Shown here piece by piece: positions 42,654 through 51,325 of a stretch of 56,690 bases of DNA. The notes beneath the pieces were generated by a model. That model did no database searches. It had not been told where the DNA came from and worked only from the letters and a program-made list of their open reading frames with translations. Positions within the stretch are counted from its first letter, which is position 1; the number at the start of each line of letters is the position of its first letter. Source of the stretch: Eggerthellaceae bacterium (GTDB lineage Bacteria; Actinomycetota; Coriobacteriia; Coriobacteriales; Eggerthellaceae); NCBI GenBank assembly GCA_017440565.1, contig JAFSHA010000098.1, positions 1 to 56,690 of the forward strand. The letters are read 5' to 3'. The position numbers and the translations under genes were made by a program.

Positions 42654-44408
42654 ATGTCTCGTGGCGGAAACGGGGGAGCCGGCAAAAGACGCCCTGGCTC
42701 CTCTCCTCATCAGAATCGACAAGGCGCCTCGTACGGCAGCTCTGCGCGCGAGGCCCTCATAGGGCCTGATGCGCGCATCGGCATCGTGGCGGCTCTCTTC
42801 GCCCTCATTGCGGTGGTGTTTCTGGGCCGCCTTCTCTACCTGCAGGTCATCGTGGCAGACGAGTACTCCCGCATGGCCGAGGAGTCCCGCACGATAAGTT
42901 TCGAGACCACCCCGCGCCGCGGGACCATTTACGACCGCAACGGCAACGTTCTTGCCATCAGCATCGACGCAACCACCATCTACGCCAACCCGGTCGAGGT
43001 GACCGATCCCATTGGCGAAGCGGCTAAGCTTGCGAGCGTACTTGGCGGGGAGGCGGCCGACTACCAGGCCATTCTCTCCGACACTTCCACCACGTTCGTC
43101 TACATCAAGCGTCAGTCGGAAGTTGAGCTGGCCGAGCAGGTCAAGGCCATGAAGCTTCCCGGCGTCTACTTCATAGCCGACACGCGTCGCGAATATCCCA
43201 ACGGCTCCATCGGGGGCCAGGTCATCGGCTACTGCAACGTCGACGGCGTCGGCATCACCGGGCTCGAGCTGCAATACGACAGCGTGCTGCGCGGAACGCC
43301 GGGCACCTATTCGGCCGAGCGCGGCGAGGACGGCTTGCCCATCCCCGGCGGCGTGCACGTCGACACGCCGGCTGTCGACGGAACCGACATCATGGTCTCG
43401 CTTGACATCAAGATGCAGGACGCCATGGAGCAGGCGCTGCTCGAGGGCTGCACGAGCATGGGCACCGACCAGGGCAGCGCGATGCTCATGAACCACGAGA
43501 CCGGCGAGATACTGGCCACGTGCTCGCTTCCCTTCATGAACCCCGCCAACATGGCCGAATCCGAGGTGGGCTCTGACCAGGTGAAGGGCATTACCCAGCA
43601 GTTCGAGCCAGGCTCTATCTTCAAGACCGTCTCCATCTTGAGCGTGCTGGAAAACGAGGTCATGGAGCCAGATGACGAGCTGTTCTGCCCCGCTGAGATC
43701 GAGGCTGACGGCTACACCATCTCCGACGCCCATGAGCGCGAGGACGCAACCTTTACCTTGCGCGAGATCTTCGACCAGTCCTCCAACGTCGGCGTATCGC
43801 TTGTGACCGAGCAGATGGGCTTTGACGCGCTGCATGAGAACATTTTGCAGTACAACCTCAACGAACGCACTGGCGTCGACTATCCCGGCGAGGCGTCGGG
43901 CTACATGCAGGACTTCGGCACCTGGGGCAGGATCACGGGCTACAACGTGAGCTTCGGCCAGGGCATCTCGGTCACCCCGCTGCAAATCACGCGCCTCTAC
44001 GGTGCCATCGCTAACGACGGCGTCGAGGTCACCCCGCATTTTCTGGTAAGCAAGCCGCAAACCGGCGAGCTCATTCGGTACGACTCCGAGCTGGTGATCG
44101 ACAACCTTGCGGCGCTCGACACCATGAAGAGCATGCTGCGAAGCGTCGTGACCGACGGTACGGGCAAGGCCGCCGACATCGAGGGCTATGACGTAGTGGG
44201 AAAGACTTCCACCGCCGAGATAGCCGAGGGCGGCGTCTACAAGAGGGGCGTCTACAACCTGTGCTTTACGGGCTTCATCGACAACTCGACGAGCGACTTA
44301 GTTTGTTTTGTGGGAGCGAACGAGGTTTACGGCATGGCTTCGGTGGCGCACATCTTTAAGGATATAATGACGTTTGCCATTGACCAGTACGACATCACTC
44401 CGGAATAG
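42654..44408 (+). CDS. Class B penicillin-binding protein (FtsI/SpoVD type)
   Basis: A septal peptidoglycan transpeptidase, 584 residues. A basic cytoplasmic tail precedes one helix (GIVAALFALIAVVFLGRLLYLQVI). The dimerisation/pedestal domain includes PRRGTIYDRNGNVLAIS and GGQVIGYCNVDGVGITGLE. The transpeptidase domain has the active-site Ser in EPGSIFKTVS (SxxK) and SSNVG (SxN). The third motif reads VVGKTSTAE, where most relatives have K(T/S)GT. The start is ATG 42654, four bases after ftsL. No PASTA domain is present. Confidence 0.92.
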   Translation: MSRGGNGGAGKRRPGSSPHQNRQGASYGSSAREALIGPDARIGIVAALFALIAVVFLGRLLYLQVIVADEYSRMAEESRTISFETTPRRGTIYDRNGNVLAISIDATTIYANPVEVTDPIGEAAKLASVLGGEAADYQAILSDTSTTFVYIKRQSEVELAEQVKAMKLPGVYFIADTRREYPNGSIGGQVIGYCNVDGVGITGLELQYDSVLRGTPGTYSAERGEDGLPIPGGVHVDTPAVDGTDIMVSLDIKMQDAMEQALLEGCTSMGTDQGSAMLMNHETGEILATCSLPFMNPANMAESEVGSDQVKGITQQFEPGSIFKTVSILSVLENEVMEPDDELFCPAEIEADGYTISDAHEREDATFTLREIFDQSSNVGVSLVTEQMGFDALHENILQYNLNERTGVDYPGEASGYMQDFGTWGRITGYNVSFGQGISVTPLQITRLYGAIANDGVEVTPHFLVSKPQTGELIRYDSELVIDNLAALDTMKSMLRSVVTDGTGKAADIEGYDVVGKTSTAEIAEGGVYKRGVYNLCFTGFIDNSTSDLVCFVGANEVYGMASVAHIFKDIMTFAIDQYDITPE

Positions 44409-44419
44409 GGGCATTTACC

Positions 44420-45904
44420 ATGAGCAAGACGTGCGCGGAATTATTCGCAGGGCTTGAATGCACGATCATCGGCAACGCGCAGGAGAGCGTTTCGGGCCTT
44501 GCCTACCGCAGCGACCGCGTCAAGCCCCACGACGCCTTCTTCTGCATCGTGGGCCTGACTACCGACGGCCACTCCTTCGCCCAAGACGCCATTGACCGCG
44601 GCGCGAAGGTGCTCGTGGTCGAGCGCAAGATGTACCTGGCCGATGCAAGCGACGTCACCGTCGTCGTGGTTTCCGATAGCCGCAAGGCCATGGCGCATGC
44701 CTCTGCCGCCTTTTACGGCGACCCTTCCGCCTCCTTCCAGCTGGTGGGCGTGACGGGCACTAACGGAAAAACCACCACCACCTACCTGGTCGAGCACATT
44801 GCGCGCACGGCCAACAAGCGCACCGGCGTCATCGGCACGGTGGGCAACGCCATCGGAGACGTCGTGGAGGAGTCGGCGCGCACCACTCCCGAGTCTCCCG
44901 ACCTGCAGCAGCTGTTCGCCCGCATGCGCGACGCGCGTTGCGACGTAGTGGCCATGGAAGTAAGCTCGCATGCGCTCGATCTGGTGCGCACCTGGAAGAC
45001 GCGCTTTTCGGTCACGGCCTTTACCAACCTCACGCAGGACCACCTCGATTACCACCACACGTTCGAGGCGTACTTCAACGCCAAGGCGCTGCTGTTCTCG
45101 CGCGACTACCCGGCCCGCCGCGTCATCAACGTGGGCGACGCCTGGGGAAAGCGCCTTTTGCGCGTGTGCTCGGAAAACGGCGACAACGTGATCACCACCG
45201 GTTTTGACCCCTCGGCGCAGATCCATCCCGTCGAGGTCGATTACGGCCCCGCCTCCACGAGCATCGTGCTTGACGTGCGAGGCACGCGTTGCTCCTTCAC
45301 CTATCCGCTTGTCGGCAAGTTCAACGTCGAGAACGTCATGACCGCCTTCGGCATTGGCTTGCAGCTGGGCATTTCGGCTGCCACCATCGTCGAGGCCCTT
45401 TCCGATTGCCGTTCGGTGCCCGGGCGCCTCGAGCGCGTGCGCGTGCCCGATGACGGCGGCGTGAGCGTGTTCGTCGACTACGCGCACACTCCCGATGCAC
45501 TTGCCAAGGCCATCTCGTCCATCAAGGCTCTTGCGCCCAAGCGGACTATCGTGGTGTTCGGCTGCGGCGGCGACCGCGACGCCACCAAGCGCCCCATTAT
45601 GGGCGCGGCTGCGCTTGAGGCCGATCTTGCCATCGTGACCAGCGACAACCCCCGCAGCGAGGATCCGGCGGCTATCATCGCCGACATCGTGGCGGGTATG
45701 GGATCGGGGGCAACCTTCGAGGTCGTGGCTGATCGCAGGGCCGCTATCGCGCGTGCCATTGAGCTGGCCGAGCCCGGCGACTGCATCCTCGTCGCCGGCA
45801 AGGGGCACGAAACCTACCAGCTGGTAGGTGACGAGGTCCTGCCGTTCGATGATCGCCTCGTTGCCGCCGAAGAGCTTGAGCTTGCGCGCGCGCAGGCTCG
45901 CTAA
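44420..45904 (+). CDS. murE: UDP-N-acetylmuramoyl-tripeptide synthetase MurE
   Basis: MurE adds the third amino acid to the peptidoglycan stem. The 494-residue Mur ligase has VGVTGTNGKTTTTYLVEHI (P-loop), ARTTPESPDLQQL, MEVSSHALDL, NLTQDHLDYH, GRLERV, FVDYAHTPDAL and GCGGDRDATKRPIMG. The C-terminal DNPRSEDP motif contains the DNPR loop associated with meso-diaminopimelate specificity, so the wall is probably of the mDAP type. It starts 11 bp after the PBP gene. Confidence 0.95.
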   Translation: MSKTCAELFAGLECTIIGNAQESVSGLAYRSDRVKPHDAFFCIVGLTTDGHSFAQDAIDRGAKVLVVERKMYLADASDVTVVVVSDSRKAMAHASAAFYGDPSASFQLVGVTGTNGKTTTTYLVEHIARTANKRTGVIGTVGNAIGDVVEESARTTPESPDLQQLFARMRDARCDVVAMEVSSHALDLVRTWKTRFSVTAFTNLTQDHLDYHHTFEAYFNAKALLFSRDYPARRVINVGDAWGKRLLRVCSENGDNVITTGFDPSAQIHPVEVDYGPASTSIVLDVRGTRCSFTYPLVGKFNVENVMTAFGIGLQLGISAATIVEALSDCRSVPGRLERVRVPDDGGVSVFVDYAHTPDALAKAISSIKALAPKRTIVVFGCGGDRDATKRPIMGAAALEADLAIVTSDNPRSEDPAAIIADIVAGMGSGATFEVVADRRAAIARAIELAEPGDCILVAGKGHETYQLVGDEVLPFDDRLVAAEELELARAQAR

Positions 45905-45922
45905 TCCGAAGGGAACATCGCC

Positions 45923-47434
45923 GTGCGATTGAATTCAAAGCAGATCGCCGCCTATACGGGCGGTCAAATGGTCGTCAATCCCATCGACCCGTCCGCCCTG
46001 ATGACGGGCATAAGCTGGGACTCGCGGGAAATAGGCGCGGGCGACCTGTACGTTGCCTTGCCGGGAGAGCGCGTTGACGGCCACGACTTCGTCGCGCAGG
46101 CCCTGCAAGCGGGGGCTGCCGGCGCGCTTGTCATGCAGCCTTTGCCCGATGCGGTGCTCGTGCTCGCGCGCGAGATGGGCGCTGCCATTATCGAGGTGGC
46201 CAACACGCAAAGCGCTATAACCGACCTCGCTCGCGAGTGGCGCGCTTACCACCTCAAGGGCCGCATCATCGGCCTCACTGGCTCGACGGGCAAAACCACC
46301 ACGAAAAACCTCGTGCGAGACGTTCTGGCCGCGAAGCACTCGGTGGTTGCCACGCTTGCGAACCAAAACAACGAGCTGGGCGTACCGCGCACCCTGCTTA
46401 ACGCCAACCCCGAGACCGAAGCCGTCGTCGTCGAGATGGGCATGCGCGGCTTGGGACAGATAGCCGAGCTGTGCGAGCTTGCCAAGCCCCATTGGGGCGT
46501 GGTGGTCAACGCGGGCGAGGCGCACATCGAGCTTCTGGGGAGCCGTGAGAACATCGCGCGCGCCAAGGCGGAGCTTTTCGAGGCCCTTCCCATGGCAAGC
46601 GGCGTTGCCTTCGTGAACGGGGCCGACGACATGGCCGACTTCATGGTGGAGCACGCGCGTCTTTCCGAGCGTCTGGTCACATCGGTGTGCTGCGACGGAT
46701 CCGGCGACTACGTTCCCATTACAAGGGGGCCTGAAGTTAGCTCATGGCGGGCGCGCCCTGCCGTGTGGGCTGAGGACATTCAGCTTGATGACCAGGGTCG
46801 CCCCAGCTTCATGCTTTGCTGTCGCGGCTTTGCCGAAGGGTGGCCGCCCGATGTCGACGATTCCCGCACGTGGCGCCAAGAGGTTTCACTCGGCCTGCGC
46901 GGCCTGCACAACGTCTCGAACTCGTGCCAGGCGGCGGCCGTCGGTCTCATGATGGGCATTGACCTGCCGACTATCGCGCAGGCTCTTGCCGACGCCCTTC
47001 CCGAGGAGGGACGCCAGGAGGTCATAAAGGCGCGCGGCGGGTTCACCATCGTCAACGACGCCTATAACGCCAATCCCGACTCCATGAAGGCGTCGCTTTC
47101 CATGTTCTGTTCGATGGAGGTGCATGGAAAGCGCTATGCGGTTCTGGGAGACATGGGCGAGCTGGGCGATTTCGCGGCGGCTTGCCACGAGGGCGTGGGC
47201 GAGTTCGCGGCGGGCCAGGACGTCGACATGCTCGTGTGCGTCGGAGAGCTTTCCGAGCGCATCGCCGAGGGCGCACGCGCAGCCGGCATGGATGAGGGTA
47301 AGATCATGCACGTCGATGCGATTTCCGACGTGTTGAGGGAGTTGGACGCGCGCCTTGAGCCGGGCGATGCCGTGCTGGTGAAGGCGTCGCACTTCATGGG
47401 CCTCGAGCGCGTCGTTGAAGGATTGGTTAGCTAG
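45923..47434 (+). CDS. murF: UDP-N-acetylmuramoyl-tripeptide:D-Ala-D-Ala ligase MurF
   Basis: MurF attaches D-Ala-D-Ala to complete the pentapeptide. The 503-residue Mur ligase has WDSREIGAGDLYVALPGERVDGH at the N-terminus, IGLTGSTGKTTTKNLV (P-loop), ATLANQNNELGVPRTLL, VVEMGMRGLGQI, VNAGEAHIELLGS, VNDAYNANPDSMKASL and VLGDMGELGDF. It starts at GTG 45923 after GAAGGGA. An insertion in the central domain (about residues 255-305) makes it longer than usual, around 450-460. It is two bases ahead of mraY. Confidence 0.95.
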   Translation: MRLNSKQIAAYTGGQMVVNPIDPSALMTGISWDSREIGAGDLYVALPGERVDGHDFVAQALQAGAAGALVMQPLPDAVLVLAREMGAAIIEVANTQSAITDLAREWRAYHLKGRIIGLTGSTGKTTTKNLVRDVLAAKHSVVATLANQNNELGVPRTLLNANPETEAVVVEMGMRGLGQIAELCELAKPHWGVVVNAGEAHIELLGSRENIARAKAELFEALPMASGVAFVNGADDMADFMVEHARLSERLVTSVCCDGSGDYVPITRGPEVSSWRARPAVWAEDIQLDDQGRPSFMLCCRGFAEGWPPDVDDSRTWRQEVSLGLRGLHNVSNSCQAAAVGLMMGIDLPTIAQALADALPEEGRQEVIKARGGFTIVNDAYNANPDSMKASLSMFCSMEVHGKRYAVLGDMGELGDFAAACHEGVGEFAAGQDVDMLVCVGELSERIAEGARAAGMDEGKIMHVDAISDVLRELDARLEPGDAVLVKASHFMGLERVVEGLVS

Positions 47435-47436
47435 CT

Positions 47437-48480
47437 ATGTTCGCAATGTTCGCGCAGTACCCGACGTTTCTCACGTTTTTGGCCGTGTTCATCACGGTGG
47501 TGGTTACCATGGTGCTCATGCCCATGTGGATACGCTTCCTGAAATCGAGTCACATTGGCCAGCAGGTGCGCGCCGACGGTCCGCAGAGCCATTTGGTCAA
47601 GCAGGGAACTCCCACCATGGGCGGCGTCATCATGCTCATTGCCGTCATCGTCTGCACGCTTTTGGTCGGGGCTCCTACGCCCGAAACCTTCCTCTTGCTG
47701 GGCGCCACCGTGCTTGCGGGTGCCCTCGGATTGGTTGACGATGCCTCCAAGGTCGCGCATGAGCGCTCGCTCGGACTGACCCCGAAGGCCAAGCTCATCG
47801 GTCAGTTCTCCATCGCGACGGTTTTCGCGCTTATCGCCGTGAACGTCATAGGAATCGAGCCGACGGTTGAGATCCCCTTCGTCTACACGTTCGATCTTGG
47901 CATTCTTACCACGGTCATTCCATTTGGCGAAGAGGGCATCTCCGTTCCCTGGCTGTATTTGGTGTTCGTGAACATTTTGCTGGTGGGCATGTGCAACGCG
48001 GTTAACCTTACCGACGGCCTCGACGGCTTGGCGGCGGGCACGGTCATGATCGTCATGATCGTCATGGCGGCTATCGCATACCGCCAGAACCTGCTTGAGC
48101 CTGCCATCTTCGCCGCTACGCTTGCGGGCGCGTGCCTGGGTTTCCTCTGGTTCAACTCGCATCCGGCCGACATCTTCATGGGCGATACGGGTTCGCTTGC
48201 CCTCGGCATGGCGCTTGGATGTTTGGCCGTGGTCACCAAGACCGAGTTCGTGGTCATCATCATCGGAGGCTTGTTCGTGGCCGAAGCCCTTTCGGTCATG
48301 ATCCAGGTTTTCTACTACAAGAAGACCAAGAAGCGCATCTTCCTCATGGCGCCGCTGCATCACCATTTCGAGAAGAAGGGTTGGAGCGAGACGAAGGTGG
48401 TCATGCGCTTCTGGATTATCTCCGGTGTGCTCGCATCGGCCGGCTTCGCCCTCTATTTCGCCACCACCGTTTTCGCATAA
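47437..48480 (+). CDS. mraY: Phospho-N-acetylmuramoyl-pentapeptide transferase MraY
   Basis: MraY makes lipid I at the inner membrane. The 347-residue protein has ten helices. KQGTPTMGGVIML, LGLVDDASKVAHE (Asp pair), GMCNAVNLTDGLDGLA, FMGDTGSLALGMALG and the LMAPLHHHFEKKGWSETKVVMRFW loop are all present. It ends the visible dcw run: no murD, ftsW, murG or murC follows in the remaining 8 kb. Confidence 0.96.
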   Translation: MFAMFAQYPTFLTFLAVFITVVVTMVLMPMWIRFLKSSHIGQQVRADGPQSHLVKQGTPTMGGVIMLIAVIVCTLLVGAPTPETFLLLGATVLAGALGLVDDASKVAHERSLGLTPKAKLIGQFSIATVFALIAVNVIGIEPTVEIPFVYTFDLGILTTVIPFGEEGISVPWLYLVFVNILLVGMCNAVNLTDGLDGLAAGTVMIVMIVMAAIAYRQNLLEPAIFAATLAGACLGFLWFNSHPADIFMGDTGSLALGMALGCLAVVTKTEFVVIIIGGLFVAEALSVMIQVFYYKKTKKRIFLMAPLHHHFEKKGWSETKVVMRFWIISGVLASAGFALYFATTVFA

Positions 48481-48563
48481 GGCTGCTGGGGGCTGTCTCG
48501 TCCCCTCGAGCTTCAAGTTTGTCCGCCCTCGCTTTCGGGTGGGGGACCTTCCCGCTCCTGCGT

Positions 48564-48569
48564 TACAAT
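48564..48569 (+). promoter_or_regulatory. -10 box ahead of the Fe-S protein gene
   Basis: TACAAT, 77 bases before the start; no clear -35. It suggests that the redox pair is transcribed apart from the dcw genes. Confidence 0.4.
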
Positions 48570-48645
48570 GCGCTACGGGGCGGCGCTCTGTGCGCCGCAG
48601 GCATCGTTGACGGAAAACCGATGCTTACGTGGGGAAGGACACGGC

Positions 48646-49845
48646 ATGGGATTGCTGAAGCATTCTGATGTGTACTGGAGTTTCATCGGGCAGTGCACCC
48701 AGTGCGGGTACTGCACGGGCGCGTGCACGTCTTTGACGAATAACGACATAACGCTGGGCGGCATCGCGCGTGCGCTGCTGGCCGCCGAGCGCAAGGCGTC
48801 GACGCTTGAAGAGCTGCGTGACAACATCATGGCCGATGAGAGCCTCGTGAACGCGGTACGCGGCTGCTTTTTCTGCACGTCCTGCAAAAACACCTGCTTT
48901 GCGCATAACGACGTGTGCGACCTCATCTACCACGCGCGCGTCGACTTCCTGAACCTCGGTCTCATTCCGCGTGAGGCGTACTCCAGCGTCATGGTTGACG
49001 AGGAGTGGGATATCTTCACGGCGTACCGCGCCATCCACGGTATCGGCTACGCCGACCTTACGCGCCATCGTGCGCAAGAGGGCGCCGAAGCCGCCACCGA
49101 TTGCGACGTGGCCTTCTTCCCGGGTTGCTCGCTTGCCGCCTACGGGCCCGAGCTTACGCGTGAGATTTTCGAAACCATCGATGGCTTCTCGGAGAAGGCC
49201 ACGATGCTCGACAGCTGCTGCGGCTCGTCGCTCAAAAGCGCCGGCTTCTTCGAGCGTGCCGAAGCCCTGTGCGATCGCAACGCCGTGGAAATCGAGCAGT
49301 CGGGTGCCAAGCGGCTCGTGTGCGTGTGCCCCGGTTGCGCCAACGACATGAAGGCCGCGCTCTCGGCGCGCGGGCTCGACATCGAGGTCGTAAGCCTGTC
49401 GGCCTTCCTTTCCGAAAACGGCTTTACGCCAAAACGCCCTCTGCCCGAAACGCCGCTCGTGTTCTCGAAGTCCTGCCAGGACCGTGACGGCCGCTACCTC
49501 GAGGAAACGTGCGGGGCGCTTGGCGTTGACCCCGAGACGCCCGCCATTTTCCGCGGTTGTTGCGGCGCGGGCGGTGCGGTGAGCGCGTTTGCGCCCGAGC
49601 GTCAGGCGGCCCAAGCTGATTCGAAGCTTTCCTTCGTGCCCGACGGCGCCACGGTTGTCTCCATGTGCCCCACGTGCACCTACACGTATGCCTACAGGCT
49701 TATGGAGTCTCCGCGCGACATTCAAAGCAAACATTACGCCGAGCTTCTGTTTGAGAACCAGTTTGACTGGGATTTGACGTTTGCCCAGCTCGGCGGCATG
49801 TGGTGCGGCGAGTACGGCGCGTGGCTCGCGCAGGTTTTCGCGTAA
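48646..49845 (+). CDS. Iron-sulfur protein with two CCG domains (HdrD/GlpC-like)
   Basis: A 399-residue cytoplasmic or membrane-associated redox protein. The N-terminal ferredoxin-like part has two Cys clusters (CTQCGYCTGAC and CFFCTSCKNTC), each lacking the usual distant Pro-flanked fourth Cys pattern but compatible with 4Fe-4S binding. Two CCG (cysteine-rich) domains follow: FFPGCSLAAYG ... DSCCGSSLKSAG ... CVCPGCANDM, and SKSCQDRDG ... GCCGAGGAVSAF ... SMCPTCTYTY. Relatives move electrons to disulfides or quinones. The start is ATG 48646 after GGGGAAGGA. The next gene, an FAD oxidoreductase, starts 19 bp later, so the two probably form one electron-transfer unit of unknown substrate. Confidence 0.85.
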   Translation: MGLLKHSDVYWSFIGQCTQCGYCTGACTSLTNNDITLGGIARALLAAERKASTLEELRDNIMADESLVNAVRGCFFCTSCKNTCFAHNDVCDLIYHARVDFLNLGLIPREAYSSVMVDEEWDIFTAYRAIHGIGYADLTRHRAQEGAEAATDCDVAFFPGCSLAAYGPELTREIFETIDGFSEKATMLDSCCGSSLKSAGFFERAEALCDRNAVEIEQSGAKRLVCVCPGCANDMKAALSARGLDIEVVSLSAFLSENGFTPKRPLPETPLVFSKSCQDRDGRYLEETCGALGVDPETPAIFRGCCGAGGAVSAFAPERQAAQADSKLSFVPDGATVVSMCPTCTYTYAYRLMESPRDIQSKHYAELLFENQFDWDLTFAQLGGMWCGEYGAWLAQVFA

Positions 49846-49864
49846 GGGAAGCAGAGGGATTGTC

Positions 49865-51115
49865 ATGACCGAGCAAACGGTTGCCATCGTCGGATTCGGA
49901 ACGGCGGGCGTCAACGCCGCCATCGCCCTGAGGGGCGCGGGATACGAAGGAAGGATCGTCGCCATCACGCGAGGACCTGCCGTGCCGTACAGCCCCATTC
50001 TCACGTCGTACTATGCGGGTGGGCAGAAGTCGTTTGAGGAATGCTTTCCCTGGACGGCCGAGGAGATCGATTGCCTGAACGTCGACATCATCGAGCATTG
50101 CGAAGTCGACAGCATCGACGTCAACGCCCGGTGCCTGCGCACCAGCCGAGGCGACTTTGCCTATGACAAGTGCCTCATCGCTACGGGATCCGACCCCGTC
50201 ACTCGCGGCTTTCCGCAGGTGGAGGGTTTCGAGCCGCTGACCTTGAGGTCCATGGAGGATGCCGAGCGCTTGAAGAGGGTCGCGGAAGATCCTGCCTGCA
50301 AGCGCGTGCTGGTCAGTGGCGCTTCCATGGTGGCCCTCAAGACGCTTGAGGCCTGCGTGCTGCGCGGGCTGGAGGTCACGCTCGTGGGCATGATGCCCCA
50401 CGTGCTTGACATGAACGCGTTGCCGGTGGCCGCCGAACGCTTCGAGCGCGGCCTTTCCAATATGGGCGTGGCCCTGAAGCTTGGCACCACCATCGCCTCG
50501 GTTGAGGTCATCTCCGATGCCGAGGGCTTCGAGGGCCGCCGCCTCGAGGTAACCTTCGCCAACGGTGATGTCGAGAGGTTCGACCATATTAGCGTGGCTC
50601 ACGGCATGCGTTCGAACCTCGGTTTCATCCCCCAGGGGGCCCTTGAAATCGATCGCGCCTTGCTGGTCGATCCTTACATGCGAACGAGCGATCCGCATGT
50701 GTATGCTGCAGGCGATGTTGCCCAGGCTCTCGAGCTCATCTCGGGTGAGAGAAGCATCGTGGGAATCTGGAAGAACGCTGCCGTTCAGGGTGCATGCGCG
50801 GGTCGTGCCATTGTCTATGAGCTCGCAAGCCGCGAAATCCCCGAGTCTTTCGCCTACGTTGGGTCCATTTCAACGAACACCATTGTCGTGGGAGATCTGC
50901 TCTTCATATCTGCGGGTACCATTAAGCTTACCGACGCCCGTCGCGTCGAAGTGCGCGAGGACGACGACATGCTGGTCGCTCACATTTATGAAGGCTCCCG
51001 TTTGGTGGGCTTCAACCTCGTGTGTGACAATACCAGCGCGCGCGGCGTCGCCTACGACACCGGCGGCATGCTCACCATTCGCATCATAGGTGGTCTTGCG
51101 GGTGCGCGGCCTTAA
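49865..51115 (+). CDS. FAD/NAD(P)-dependent pyridine nucleotide-disulfide oxidoreductase
   Basis: A 416-residue flavoprotein. FAD motif VAIVGFGTAGVNAAIALRGAGY, then YSPILTSYYAGG, CLIATGSDP and the NAD(P) motif RVLVSGASMVALKTLEACVLRGLEV, which lacks the usual GxGxxG glycine spacing. The second FAD contact is DPHVYAAGDVAQ. The plan is that of NADH oxidase/CoA-disulfide reductase proteins. No redox-active CxxxxC is seen; a Cys in the ECF stretch near residue 61 is a candidate. It is probably cotranscribed with the Fe-S protein. Confidence 0.85.
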   Translation: MTEQTVAIVGFGTAGVNAAIALRGAGYEGRIVAITRGPAVPYSPILTSYYAGGQKSFEECFPWTAEEIDCLNVDIIEHCEVDSIDVNARCLRTSRGDFAYDKCLIATGSDPVTRGFPQVEGFEPLTLRSMEDAERLKRVAEDPACKRVLVSGASMVALKTLEACVLRGLEVTLVGMMPHVLDMNALPVAAERFERGLSNMGVALKLGTTIASVEVISDAEGFEGRRLEVTFANGDVERFDHISVAHGMRSNLGFIPQGALEIDRALLVDPYMRTSDPHVYAAGDVAQALELISGERSIVGIWKNAAVQGACAGRAIVYELASREIPESFAYVGSISTNTIVVGDLLFISAGTIKLTDARRVEVREDDDMLVAHIYEGSRLVGFNLVCDNTSARGVAYDTGGMLTIRIIGGLAGARP

Positions 51116-51238
51116 AGGCTGCTCGTCTACGTGCCGCGACATTGGGATTGATTGAAGCCGAAGAACGCGGCTGCAATGCCGGATGATCCGGGCGATGCGG
51201 CTGGTGCTTCGGCTATTTGCCAGAGGAGATGAACCAAC

Positions 51239-51325
51239 ATGACCGTGCTCGATCGCGACAAGCAGCGCAACGAGCTGCACAAGACAATCTGGTCTATCGC
51301 CGATCTGGAAGGCGGTGCGCGATGA
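51239..51325 (+). pseudogene. hsdM remnant: first residues of a type I restriction-modification M subunit
   Basis: A 28-codon frame reads [18 protein letters not shown] then [10 protein letters not shown] and stops. [13 protein letters not shown] is the conserved N-terminus of HsdM proteins, which normally continue DLRG...WDFK for about 500 residues. AGAGGAG lies upstream. The stop overlaps the fic start (ATGA). An internal deletion joining the two ends of hsdM would explain this. It could also survive as a short leader peptide for fic. Confidence 0.6.
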
